A stretch of DNA of 64,000 nucleotides from Candidatus Nitrospira kreftii (GTDB taxonomy: Bacteria > Nitrospirota > Nitrospiria > Nitrospirales > Nitrospiraceae). Below, one piece after another: positions 40,744-49,357 of the stretch. The first letter of the stretch is position 1. Each line of letters opens with the position of its first letter. Below the pieces are notes generated by a model that had not been told where the DNA came from, ran no database searches, and saw only the letters and a program-made list of their open reading frames with translations. The DNA lies in NCBI GenBank assembly GCA_014058405.1, contig CP047423.1:930001-994000 (forward strand), written 5' to 3'. The position numbers and the translations under genes were made by a program.

Positions 40744-41006
40744 GAGCCTTCCCCAAACCCCTTTCACCCCGGCGAGATGGTGCTCGAAGAGTTTCTCGTT
40801 CCGGCAAGATGATTCAGGTGGCATTGGCACAAAAACTTGGCTGGACGAGGGCGCGCCTGAACGAGCTGATCAAAGGGAAGCTTGATATCACGGCAGATTC
40901 CGACCTCGATCTCGCGCGCGTGCTCGGCACATCCGCCAAACTTTGGATGAATCTCCAGGCGACGTTCGATCTCGATAAGGCCATGCGACGAAGAAAGATC
41001 GTCTGA
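40744..41006 (+). pseudogene. higA: HigA-type (XRE) antitoxin, frameshifted
   Basis: NPFHPGEMVLEEFLVPA (40756-40806) is the standard HigA N-terminus but runs into TGA at 40810. Its continuation QVALAQKLGWTRARLNELIK, then ITADSDLDLARVLGTSAKLW is in the frame of ATG 40809, ending at 41006. One base was lost near 40803-40809. The second part keeps the helix-turn-helix. No start codon in frame with the N-terminal part was found and no higB toxin is visible next to it. Confidence 0.65.
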
Positions 41007-41026
41007 CCTGTTAGTGTTGGTGGGCC

Positions 41027-41155
41027 GGTCTGAAAAAGAGCCGCGAAGAAGTCATTGCCGCCGAGGCCGATCATTTGCGGACGATTATGAAAACGTTGGG
41101 GATCTCGAGTATGCCGGTGAGTGATCTAGGATTGCGCGAGGGAATGTTCCTTTAA
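41027..41155 (+). pseudogene. Relic copy of the ppx 3' end
   Basis: The frame GLKKSREEVIAAEADHLRTI, then VSDLGLREGMFL and stop mirrors the end of the intact ppx gene (GLEKNREEVIAAGAIIIRTI, then VSDLGLREGVLIDL, near 39860-39990). Base identity is obvious over about 120 bases, with drift. Everything between the two copies is the hicBA/higA block, so the block probably arrived at or beside the ppx terminus. Confidence 0.7.
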
Positions 41156-41205
41156 CTCCTGGTGCGGATGCGAATAGTGATGGGATTACAGTAACTCAGA
41201 TAAAC

Positions 41206-42039
41206 ATGGACCTCGAAGGAGTGAGGAAAATAATCGAGTGGCTACGTGGTGGAGCTGCGAGTCATTTGTCATATGCGCAGGTCCGCGAACAAGTTTTGTC
41301 TCTGGCAAGAGAAGGAATGTTTCAGACTTACGCAATTCCAGATAATCTGTCGATTCAACGCGCAAGGTGGATTAAAGATAAGCAATGGTTTACCTCAGTG
41401 GAAGAATTGGGCCCTCCGTCACCAGGAGAAACCATCGACTACGGACGTTGCCATCAACCGAACCGCCCTCTTTGTTACTGTTCTCTGAACGGAGATATTG
41501 CTCTTTCCGAAATTTCAGCAGAATTAGGTGAGCGTTATATCATCTCAAGTTACATATTACCTATGGGCACCATTGTTGTTCCAGTTGGAGAGCTTGACCA
41601 TGTTAGACGAACAGGTGAGACCTATATCGGTCATGGAAATCCAAACGCCTCGGAACCTTATTTGCAGTTTTTGGAGGAAAAGAATGGAGTGATCGGGGCC
41701 CTCATTGATGCGTTTTTTGCGGATGAATTCAGCAAGCCCGCCACAACTTGGACTGACTATAAGATCACGAGTGCCTTGTCAGATGTATTGCTGAATGGCG
41801 ATTTGAGCCCACGTAACCCCATAAATGCGATGATCTATCCAAGCGTTCGTTTTAGGGAGGGGAGAAATTTTGCGATCTTGCCGGAGTTCCATAAAACAAG
41901 AATGCAACTAGATGTTCAGAATACCAAGGTATTTCGAGTTACGGATGTCATCGGTTACGGAATTTTTGGCTCTAAGGCTGAAGCACAGCTTATGTCTTTT
42001 GATGCAGAGGGGAAACTTAAATGGCAGTCCTTAGAATGA
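41206..42039 (+). CDS. RES-domain protein
   Basis: The 277-residue product shows the RES-domain layout: an Arg in IQRARW, GRCHQPNRPLCYCSLNGDIALSEI holding the G-R and E residues of the family, and a Ser further on in IYPSVRFREGRNFA. RES proteins include NAD-degrading toxins usually paired with an XRE antitoxin. The nearest XRE gene (40744-41006) is broken, so this may be an unpartnered toxin, a toxin with lost activity, or a RES protein of other function. The first 40 residues are an extension. Confidence 0.65.
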   Translation: MDLEGVRKIIEWLRGGAASHLSYAQVREQVLSLAREGMFQTYAIPDNLSIQRARWIKDKQWFTSVEELGPPSPGETIDYGRCHQPNRPLCYCSLNGDIALSEISAELGERYIISSYILPMGTIVVPVGELDHVRRTGETYIGHGNPNASEPYLQFLEEKNGVIGALIDAFFADEFSKPATTWTDYKITSALSDVLLNGDLSPRNPINAMIYPSVRFREGRNFAILPEFHKTRMQLDVQNTKVFRVTDVIGYGIFGSKAEAQLMSFDAEGKLKWQSLE

Positions 42040-42057
42040 AAGGGTAATATCAGCACA

Positions 42058-42082
42058 GGTGGCTATGCCACCGATAGTTTTT
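42058..42082 (+). terminator. Hairpin after the RES gene
   Basis: GGTGGC (42058-42063) and GCCACC (42067-42072) form a perfect 6-bp stem with a TAT loop, followed by GATAGTTTTT. It resembles a short intrinsic terminator. Confidence 0.45.
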
Positions 42083-42206
42083 AGCCTGGATGAAACGGAC
42101 TTTCGAGGCGACGGCTGGGTTCGTCGGTGCGAGAGCTGTGTGGAAGTTGTCCCAGGGGGAGGAGTCTTGTACACTTCCACTCATATCCCAACGAGGACAC
42201 GCAGTG

Positions 42207-42410
42207 ATGCCAAGGCAGTCCAGTGAGCCAGACGATGCAAAGATTGCCGCCAATTTGCGCCGCGCCATCGAGTTGACGGAGCTCGGCTTAGACTTGCGCC
42301 GATCGGTGATCCAGCAGCATGAACCTCACGGCGATGCCATGGTCACAGTGATGCGCGAGATTCGGCGCGCCAAAGAGCAGGCATGGCAGCAGAATTCTCC
42401 TGAGTTTTAG
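42207..42410 (+). CDS. Small helical protein of unknown function
   Basis: The 67-residue product (MPRQSSEPDDAKIAANLRRAIELTELGLDLRR...) is mostly charged helix and resembles small antitoxin-like or accessory helical proteins, but no family is certain. I use ATG 42207; the frame is open upstream to 42090. It lies at the end of the toxin-antitoxin island. Confidence 0.45.
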   Translation: MPRQSSEPDDAKIAANLRRAIELTELGLDLRRSVIQQHEPHGDAMVTVMREIRRAKEQAWQQNSPEF

Positions 42411-42606
42411 GCGCTATCTACCGTATCATTCCCTGATATTCAGCTCTCGGTGCACCGGACTTTTTCTCTTCTCCTCCCATCTGAGGGTAACCAGGTTGGT
42501 TCCCTACTGCGCGCATTGACCGAGCACCGCCCTCGATAGAAAAATTCGATAATTCCTGCGTGGGCGGTCGGCGAGCACGGGGAACTAACCAGGCATCCTC
42601 AAGCCT

Positions 42607-44097
42607 CTACTTCTGCGAATACCACCGATAGCCTTTGTTCTCAGTGAACTGCGCTTTCGGCGCGCCGCCGGGTTTTTCCAGCAACAGCACTTTGAAATCT
42701 TGAAGGCCGAACCAGGCTGGATCGGCAAGGTCGTGGTAGTGAAGGCCTTGGAATTTTGGGAGCATGTCGCCCAAGGTCTGCTGCAATTCTTTTTCCGTGT
42801 AGGCACGCACGGCAAAGGGTCGGTTGATGGCCTGGCAGAATCGCTGAAGGGTGTATGTCGCGCCGGTACAGAGGACTTTCGTGTCCGGCTTGAGCCCCAG
42901 AAACTGCGGAAGAGAGAGATACCGTTCTTGAAAACCGAGCCAGCGCACCGCTTGCCGCACATGGCCATATTGAACTTCGTATTCGGTATGTCCAGGTAAT
43001 TTCACGGGTGCCGGCCACCCTTGCTCGATACCGAACTCGGTGAGAAAGGCTCGGCCGCCCGGCTTGAGCACTCGCCACAATTCGGCAACGAAGCGAATCG
43101 GCCCCAAGTTAAAGATGACGGATTCCGGGAGATCAGCCTCGATCGGCAAGCGAAGTCGTCTGATCCAATCCAGAGCCTCTTGATGTTGTGGTGTGTCTCC
43201 AACTCCGGACGTCACTTCGTTTCTGGTCAGTTGCACCGGCGTCATATCTGCCATGTTTTCATTGTCGATCACCAGATCAACGGAATGATCGACCAACGGA
43301 AGCGATTCGGCGTTCGCCCTGGTACCGGTGACATTCCATCCACCGGTTTTGGCTCGAGAGACTTGGAGCTTCAGAAACGGTTCTGTGATATCGAGCGAGA
43401 GATAGGTGATTCCCTGTTTCTCGAAGGGGAGTAGGCTCTTGCCCAGTTCCTGTGCGACGTAACCCAGACCGCCTCCGATCTCCAGCAAGACCTTGGGTTT
43501 AGGGTTGAACCAGCCTAATCGCCGGAGCTGCCGCATGAGGAGCTGCCCGTAGGTCAAGCCAGTCAAGGCTTCGCTCGGCTCACGGAATAAGTGAGAGACC
43601 GTGGTTTCAATCAGGTCAAAGTGACGGTCATCTTCTCCGCTTTGGGCGAGTTCGTGATGATGAAACGCTTCCAGATGTTCCTCGCCCTCAAACCCTTCCT
43701 GGCCCGACCAGCCTTCGCGGACTTGCTGCAGCAGGATATCCCACTTGGCCTTGTGCCGGTGGCCGCCTGGTGGTGCAATCCCGTAATAGCAGAGTGAGTA
43801 GTTGGGAGTCGCCCATCGAGCAAGGTGCCACTCGCCAGGTTGCCCATCCGGTCCGCAGATTTTCGTACCATATTGGTCAAAGAGTGTTCCGACCGTTGTG
43901 TGGCCGGTCATGGCCATGAGGAGATCCAACCCAGTGCGGTTCAACCGTATGAGGGGTAGGTTGTCATCGAGCGGGGCCAACCACCATTCGTCTGTACCGT
44001 GTTGATAGGCAACGAGGTCGGGAATGTGCCAGGCCAGGAGTTCTAGGGTTGTACCCGTTAAGTCATGGGGTTCGTAGATGGCTGCAGCAGGTTTCAT
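42607..44097 (-). CDS. PqqD-like domain fused to a SAM methyltransferase
   Basis: The 496-residue product begins with a region like PqqD/RRE peptide-binding domains (about residues 25-80: PDLVAYQHGTDEWWLAPLDD, then LIRLNRTGLDLLMAMTGHTT VGTLFDQY). A class I SAM methyltransferase follows (VLLEIGGGLGYVAQEL near residue 207, VDLVIDNENMADM, LKPGGRAFLTEFGIEQG). It has no signal or membrane segment. PqqD-like domains usually recognise leader peptides of RiPP precursors, so it may methylate a peptide. No precursor peptide or radical-SAM gene is seen next to it. Confidence 0.6.
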   Translation of the reverse strand: MKPAAAIYEPHDLTGTTLELLAWHIPDLVAYQHGTDEWWLAPLDDNLPLIRLNRTGLDLLMAMTGHTTVGTLFDQYGTKICGPDGQPGEWHLARWATPNYSLCYYGIAPPGGHRHKAKWDILLQQVREGWSGQEGFEGEEHLEAFHHHELAQSGEDDRHFDLIETTVSHLFREPSEALTGLTYGQLLMRQLRRLGWFNPKPKVLLEIGGGLGYVAQELGKSLLPFEKQGITYLSLDITEPFLKLQVSRAKTGGWNVTGTRANAESLPLVDHSVDLVIDNENMADMTPVQLTRNEVTSGVGDTPQHQEALDWIRRLRLPIEADLPESVIFNLGPIRFVAELWRVLKPGGRAFLTEFGIEQGWPAPVKLPGHTEYEVQYGHVRQAVRWLGFQERYLSLPQFLGLKPDTKVLCTGATYTLQRFCQAINRPFAVRAYTEKELQQTLGDMLPKFQGLHYHDLADPAWFGLQDFKVLLLEKPGGAPKAQFTENKGYRWYSQK

Positions 44098-44179
44098 GGT
44101 GGCGAGGAACTGTCCGTATCAGACACCGGCAGACTACAGGAGCCATCACCGATCCTGCAAGATAGCAATGTGCATGCAC

Positions 44180-44557
44180 TTACAGTTGGGAAGGTGTTGA
44201 TGGACTGTCGGTGACGATCAGCTGGCCTCGCATGATGGGATGGATCCGGCAGTAGTAGTTGTACCGACCAGCCGGCAATCCAGGTACGCTAAAAGATGAT
44301 CCAGGAGACACTGCTCCCGAATCGAACAGGCATGAGCCCCCATCCTCCATACAAACGCTGTGGGTGACCGTGTGATGGGTGGGCGTCGGATTGTCCCACC
44401 GGATAGGGGTGTGACTCACGACCGTTGGAGTCATGGGAACGTAGTAGGGCGAACCGTCCTCCATCATGATTCGCGTCGGCAGGGATGTGTCTAAAGCCAG
44501 GCCGCTTGAACCGATTCCAATCCATACGGCAATCAGGATGATAAGTATCCGGTTCAC
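44180..44557 (-). CDS. Amicyanin-like exported cupredoxin
   Basis: The 125-residue product has a signal peptide (VNRILIILIAVWIGIGSSGLA) and a plastocyanin-type blue-copper domain. The first ligand His is in NPTPTHHTVTH and the C-terminal loop is C-x2-H-x2-M in YYCRIHPIMRGQLIV, the short amicyanin spacing. It should carry electrons in the periplasm with a type 1 copper. I chose GTG 44557; a TTG at 44575 would add six residues. It is a single gene. Confidence 0.8.
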   Translation of the reverse strand: MNRILIILIAVWIGIGSSGLALDTSLPTRIMMEDGSPYYVPMTPTVVSHTPIRWDNPTPTHHTVTHSVCMEDGGSCLFDSGAVSPGSSFSVPGLPAGRYNYYCRIHPIMRGQLIVTDSPSTPSQL

Positions 44558-44856
44558 GAAGTCACCACTCGACAAAGCAAGGCGTTTTGATCATAAGATT
44601 CAAAAAGCAGGAAAAGGATTCTGATCTTTTTCGTGTTTCCATCTTAGCATGGCATGGAAACAAAGAGGTGGGAGGCCTTCTCCGGTCTTCGCACCGCAAA
44701 CCACCCGGCTTGTTGATGATTGAGATGTTTTTGAAAGCTAAGTAGTATGAAAATCTTTGGTCCTTCAAAAAGAGGATCAGGGTGGTTGCAAGAGGCTGTT
44801 CGTTCATGCTAGATGGAGGCCGTTGCGCCGGGCTGAAACGAAGAGGAGGAATCGGA

Positions 44857-45321
44857 ATGGCGAACAAGAAGAAAAAGGTCGTCACCAAGACGTCGTCACG
44901 CAAAAAGAAAGCCGCCCCATCATCGAAGAAAAAGGCGGCAAAGACCACCTTAAAGAAGCGTGTGACTGCCAAGAAGTCTAAGCCGGCGGCAAAGAAAAAA
45001 TCCGTCAAAAAAGCGGCTGGGAAATCCACCAAGAAGGCTATTCCCCGGGCTCGCCGAACGAGCGCACCCGGTAAAAAGGTCGTGTCTGAGGTGGAGGATA
45101 TGGCTCCACGCAAGTCGGTGGTGACGAAGCCAGCCGTGGCTGCTGAGCCTGTGGATGTCGATATCGATGAAGATGAGTTGGTCAACGAAGAATTGGAGAT
45201 GGAAGACGAGATTGATGAAGACGAGGTCCAGGAAGAGTTGAACCTCGACGCTGATGATGACAGGGACGAGCTGATCGGGAAGTCTGAGGACTTGCTGGAC
45301 GACGATTACCGAAACAACTAA
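44857..45321 (+). CDS. Histone-H1-like Lys/Ala-rich protein with acidic tail
   Basis: The 154-residue product has an N-terminal half made of Lys-Lys/Ala/Ser repeats (SKPAAKKKSVKKAAGKSTKK and similar), like bacterial H1-type nucleoid proteins. Its C-terminal half is strongly acidic (DVDIDEDELVNEELEMEDEI and DDDRDELIGKSEDLLDDD). The start ATG at 44857 has a GAGGAGGA ribosome binding site. DNA binding by the basic half is expected, with the acidic half possibly tuning it or binding cations. Low-complexity sequence limits confidence in function. Confidence 0.7.
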   Translation: MANKKKKVVTKTSSRKKKAAPSSKKKAAKTTLKKRVTAKKSKPAAKKKSVKKAAGKSTKKAIPRARRTSAPGKKVVSEVEDMAPRKSVVTKPAVAAEPVDVDIDEDELVNEELEMEDEIDEDEVQEELNLDADDDRDELIGKSEDLLDDDYRNN

Positions 45322-45384
45322 TAAAAATCTCGTTATCATCCTGTTCTCATAGCTGGAAGCGGCATAAGTCTCATTACGTCCGCT

Positions 45385-45422
45385 CAACCGTCGCGGGAGG
45401 TCATGACCTCTCGCGACGGTTG
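45385..45422 (+). terminator. Terminator-like hairpin after the H1-like gene
   Basis: CAACCGTCGCG (45385-45395) pairs with CGCGACGGTTG (45412-45422), and the inner GAGGT/ACCTC extends the stem past a single unpaired base on each side. The T run is poor (TTGCC). Confidence 0.6.
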
Positions 45423-45501
45423 CCTGAGCAGATCATGAATGGTTCGTTGTTCTCCTCGTGGTAGACAGATACAATCCCCGACGTAGTTCCGCCAAATCCT
45501 C

Positions 45502-46566
45502 GTGAAATTTCCAAGACCGGCGCAGATGGGCTTTGGCTGGTATGTCACTTTGGCGGTCATTTGTATGATCGTTACGGAGCCATTTGAAGCCGATGCAACC
45601 TGTGTGAATGAGCAACAAGCAAGTGGTACAGAAGTGGGACTGGTCCTTCACCTTCCTGCTAGTTGTTCACCAGATGAACGCGAAGCCTATGCGGTTCCCG
45701 GTGAAACGGTGATCGATGCAATCGCAAAAGGGTGGCGGGTCGACCTCGTTGGAGTGATCATCCGCGGAGAGCTTAACTTTGATCGCCTCGGGTCGAAGGC
45801 CGCCGAAGGCTCGAACGAGAGTGAAAATGAGCGGCGATTTGTGTTGACCGCATTGCGGATCAGAGATTCTGATGTGCAGGGAGCGTTACGGCATCGGTCT
45901 CTTGAGGGTGTGCTTCGGTTTCAAGGACCAGTCGACTTTCAGGGATCCCGCTTCCGAGAAGGAGTGGATCTCTCGCGTTCAGTTTTTCAGGGGAAGGTCG
46001 ATCTCTCCGGCGCCACCTTTGAAAAGGAAGCCTATTTCGTTGGAGGACGTTTTACCGAGGAAGCTGTTTGCAGGGAAACGAAGTTTGGACCCAGTGCCAG
46101 ATTTCATCGATCGGTGTTTCAGGGGATGCTGGATTGCACGGGGGCCATCTTCAACGGCATGGCGGAGTTTCTTGAAGTGACGTTCGAGGAACCAGCCACG
46201 TTTGAGCGGTCGAGGTTCGGCCAGGGGACAGGATTTTCCGGAAGCCACTTTAAGAGTCGAGTTGATTTCGGCGAAGCGATTTTCAGCCGTGAGGCTTTTT
46301 TTGGATTTACGATTTTTGAGAACGAAGCACTGTTTGCCCGAGCTCAGTTTCTAGGGGCAGCCGACTTTTCCAGCGCTGAGTTCAGGCAACAGGACGACCT
46401 GGCGAAGGCGCACTTCGACCAGCCTCCACTCTTGACTCAAACCAAACGTCTCGCCTCTGCGCAATCGGACAGTTTCCATGAGACTCGTGAAGGGCAGTAT
46501 GCCCTCACCTTGGTTTTTTTCGTGGCTGCGGTGTTACTGATCGCGTACCTCATAAAGCTCAAATGA
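45502..46566 (+). CDS. Pentapeptide-repeat protein with C-terminal membrane anchor
   Basis: The 354-residue product starts at a GTG with a signal or membrane segment (WYVTLAVICMIVTEPFEADA). It then has long pentapeptide-like repeats (LRFQGPVDFQGSRFREGVDL, AEFLEVTFEEPATFERSRFG), forming a right-handed beta-helix, and a C-terminal membrane helix (ALTLVFFVAAVLLIAYLI) with a KLK end. The topology suggests a repeat domain outside the cytoplasm anchored at its C-terminus. The function is unknown. Confidence 0.75.
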   Translation: MKFPRPAQMGFGWYVTLAVICMIVTEPFEADATCVNEQQASGTEVGLVLHLPASCSPDEREAYAVPGETVIDAIAKGWRVDLVGVIIRGELNFDRLGSKAAEGSNESENERRFVLTALRIRDSDVQGALRHRSLEGVLRFQGPVDFQGSRFREGVDLSRSVFQGKVDLSGATFEKEAYFVGGRFTEEAVCRETKFGPSARFHRSVFQGMLDCTGAIFNGMAEFLEVTFEEPATFERSRFGQGTGFSGSHFKSRVDFGEAIFSREAFFGFTIFENEALFARAQFLGAADFSSAEFRQQDDLAKAHFDQPPLLTQTKRLASAQSDSFHETREGQYALTLVFFVAAVLLIAYLIKLK

Positions 46567-46638
46567 ATGAGGTCGGGCCATCCCCCATATATAGATTCAG
46601 ACTTGCCCGCCCCTCTATAAGTTGATATAAACACCGCT

Positions 46639-47445
46639 GTGAATACGCATCACGAAGGGTCGGAACAAACCGAACTGCCATACCAGGTCCGCATCGAAAA
46701 TTTCGAGGGGCCACTGGATCTGCTGCTCCATCTCATCAAGAAAAATGAAATCAATATATACGATATTCCAGTCGCCATGATTGCGCAGCAATACTTGGAG
46801 TATCTGGAGGCGATGGAAGATCTCAACCTCAATGTCGCGGGAGATTTTTTGGTCATGGCGGCGACGTTATTGCAGATCAAATCAAGAATGCTGCTGCCCG
46901 CGGATGAGCGAGCCGATGACGAAGAGGAAGGGCCCGATCCACGGGAAGAGCTCGTCCGACGATTGCTTGAATATAAAGCGTATAAAGAAGCGGCGCGTCA
47001 GCTCGACGGTCAGGAGAAAATGTGGCGAGAAATCTTCTGGCGTGAGCAGAGCCCGGCGCTCGAGCACGTTGAGGAAGATCTCCCACTCGAAAATGTTTCT
47101 CTGTTCGATCTGGTTGATGCGCTGAAGGAAGTCCTCGATCGAAATCCGAGCAGCCGGCTGCTCGAAATCATTCCTGACAATCTCACGGTTCGTGAGCGGA
47201 TGAATCTCATCCTCGAAACGCTCGAAGGGAAAGAGTCGGTCTCATTCGCGGCGCTGTTTGAAGGGCCGAGCCATCGTGTTGTGATCGTGGTCACGTTTTT
47301 GGCCTTGCTTGAACTGATGCGGCTGCGAGTTGCGCGTGTGTTCCAAGCCGAGACATTTGGTCCGATTCTGGTATCACGGACGTTTTCTCTGGTGTCGGAT
47401 TCGACAGAGCTTCATGATGTTGGGGCAGAATGGAAAGCGACATGA
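46639..47445 (+). CDS. scpA: Segregation and condensation protein A
   Basis: The 268-residue kleisin begins (GTG) MNTHHEGSEQ and has YQVRIENFEGPLDLLLHLIKKNEINIYDIP and FLVMAATLLQIKSRMLLP, diagnostic of ScpA, then a C-terminal winged helix. With ScpB and SMC it forms the bacterial condensin. It overlaps scpB by 16 bases. Confidence 0.95.
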   Translation: MNTHHEGSEQTELPYQVRIENFEGPLDLLLHLIKKNEINIYDIPVAMIAQQYLEYLEAMEDLNLNVAGDFLVMAATLLQIKSRMLLPADERADDEEEGPDPREELVRRLLEYKAYKEAARQLDGQEKMWREIFWREQSPALEHVEEDLPLENVSLFDLVDALKEVLDRNPSSRLLEIIPDNLTVRERMNLILETLEGKESVSFAALFEGPSHRVVIVVTFLALLELMRLRVARVFQAETFGPILVSRTFSLVSDSTELHDVGAEWKAT

Positions 47446-48254
47446 CTTCAGGGGAGGCAGACTTGGTACAGGAGATAATTGCGGTCGACACGACGGACGT
47501 CGAGGAAGGGAATAGAATCCCAGACGAGCGAACCAGTGATCCTAACCGTGTGCAAAGCATGGCGGAGCTTCAGGCCATCCTGGAATCGCTCCTCTTTGTC
47601 TCTTCTGAATCGCTGTCGGTTGTTCGGCTCACGTCCGTGGTCGGTAGTGTAACCAAGGTTGAAGTGGAGGAGGCATTGCAGGGTCTTGGCCAAGCACTGG
47701 AGCAAGAAGGACGCGGCGTGCGTCTGGCTGAAATCGCGGGCGGGTATCGCATCGTGACCAAACAAGAATATGCCTCGTGGATCAAGCGGCTGGACAAGGC
47801 CAAAACGGCGGCGAAGCTCTCCAGGTCTGCGCTGGAGTCCTTGGCGATCATTGCCTACAAGCAACCGCTGGTGCGGGCGGAAATCGAAGAAATTCGTGGA
47901 GTGGAAACTTCCGGTGTGTTGCGTACGTTGTTGGAACGGAAGCTGGTCCGGATCGTCGGGCGTAAAGAAGTTCCTGGGCGTCCAATCATGTATGGAACCA
48001 CCAAATTCTTTCTGGAACACTTCGGCCTGAACGATCTCTCGCAACTGCCTCCGCTACGCGAGTTCAAAGAGCTTGGAGAAGCAGAGCAGTCTCTCTTGCC
48101 GATTGACGGAGAAATGATGCCGTCGGAAGAAGAATCGGCGGAGGCAACAACAATGGGTGCGATCGAGACCGAGTTGGAACAGCCTATGATCGCTGAAGTC
48201 GAAAATTCTCCTCACTTGCAAGAAATGTTTGAGTCCCTACCCGTGACTCCCTAA
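47430..48254 (+). CDS. scpB: Segregation and condensation protein B
   Basis: The 274-residue product has two winged-helix domains: AILESLLFVSSESLSVVRLT at the start, ALESLAIIAYKQPLVRAEIEEIRGV, and GRKEVPGRPIMYGTTKFFLEHFG. It has acidic N- and C-terminal extensions of about 30 and 65 residues beyond the core. It binds ScpA in the condensin complex. The 16-base overlap with scpA indicates coupled translation. Confidence 0.94.
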   Translation: MESDMTSGEADLVQEIIAVDTTDVEEGNRIPDERTSDPNRVQSMAELQAILESLLFVSSESLSVVRLTSVVGSVTKVEVEEALQGLGQALEQEGRGVRLAEIAGGYRIVTKQEYASWIKRLDKAKTAAKLSRSALESLAIIAYKQPLVRAEIEEIRGVETSGVLRTLLERKLVRIVGRKEVPGRPIMYGTTKFFLEHFGLNDLSQLPPLREFKELGEAEQSLLPIDGEMMPSEEESAEATTMGAIETELEQPMIAEVENSPHLQEMFESLPVTP

Positions 48255-48394
48255 CCGGTTCTGCACTCCCCAAAATCGAAGTAAGCTCATTATCGTGCTG
48301 CCCTATCCCAGCAGCACCCTGCTTCACACCCTTTCTATCGGTGTGGAATTGAGAACGAAATGCTCTGTTACGGGAGACCGATTGCAGGATTGGC

Positions 48395-49339
48395 CTATGG
48401 CGACGAGAGGCTCGGCGTTTGCTTAGACGCAGGGTTCTTTAGGCGTTGGAGTTCCGCGCTTTGCTCATCAACCTTTTTTTGGAGAGCCTTCAGTTCTTCC
48501 TTAAAGGACTGTAGGTCAGCGTCATTCTTTCCGACCGGTGACACTTGAGCAGGGTTGAATTGAGACGGCGATGCGATTGACGCAGCGGTAGGATGCTGTT
48601 GTGCTGTTGATGATGGTAGAGGTGCAGGAACCGCCAGGACTTTCGTCAGCAGTTGATAATCAATCGCAAGCGAGCGATCTTCAGATTTTCCAATCCAACT
48701 TGACCGATCGTAGACGTCAGGGCGTACGGCAGCTTCCGGAAGGAAAGTTACTTCTCGGTCGCGTAAGCCATCTGTATCCGGAAGAGGACGTGGTTCTTTC
48801 TGGCTGCCGGTAGACTTCTTTCCTGTGCGGTATCGGTACTGAGTCAATGTGAAATGCAGTGACAGACCATCTGCAAAGAGATAGCCTGATGTGGTTTCTG
48901 GGTTTGGGCTATCCTTACGCTGTTGAGAAATCACCGGTGTGGAATATACATGAAATCCCACCCGCTGATTGGGGGTCGCTTGCGCGAGCGCGGTGGTAAT
49001 GTGTGGAGTTAGGAGCGCAATATCATCTTCCGAAAACGTGCGAATGTCGTTGAGGTTTGTTGATTTTAAGGCTTTGCCGAGCAGCAGCACGAGCCCGGAT
49101 TTTTCTTTCGTGTGTACTCCCCGTAAGATATCGGCGATGGTCGTCTCCGATAGCTTGATGGGATGCGCGGCTTGAAAAGCCTTATCCGAGACGTGTTCAA
49201 GGAAGACTTTGCCGAGAGCGGCGTCGTGAATAGAGGTGGGCGGATGAGACGCGGCGCAACCGACTGCGATGAGGGCAATGCAACTGAGCATCAAAAGGCG
49301 TAGTGGGGGTCTGAAGATTGACGGGGTTGATTCCAGCAT
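48395..49339 (-). CDS. Putative lipoprotein with C-terminal coiled coil
   Basis: The 314-residue product has a type II signal peptide with lipobox IAVGC (MLSCIALIAVGC), a middle domain (AFQAAHPIKLSETTIADILR, YLFADGLSLHFTLTQYRYRT), a Pro/Ala/Gln-rich linker, and a short C-terminal coiled coil (LQSFKEELKALQKKVDEQSAELQRLK). I chose the ATG at 49339, which gives a normal signal peptide; ATG 49357 adds six residues. The function is unknown. It is convergent with scpB. Confidence 0.65.
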   Translation of the reverse strand: MLESTPSIFRPPLRLLMLSCIALIAVGCAASHPPTSIHDAALGKVFLEHVSDKAFQAAHPIKLSETTIADILRGVHTKEKSGLVLLLGKALKSTNLNDIRTFSEDDIALLTPHITTALAQATPNQRVGFHVYSTPVISQQRKDSPNPETTSGYLFADGLSLHFTLTQYRYRTGKKSTGSQKEPRPLPDTDGLRDREVTFLPEAAVRPDVYDRSSWIGKSEDRSLAIDYQLLTKVLAVPAPLPSSTAQQHPTAASIASPSQFNPAQVSPVGKNDADLQSFKEELKALQKKVDEQSAELQRLKNPASKQTPSLSSP

Positions 49340-49357
49340 GGCGTTGACTCTTCTCAT

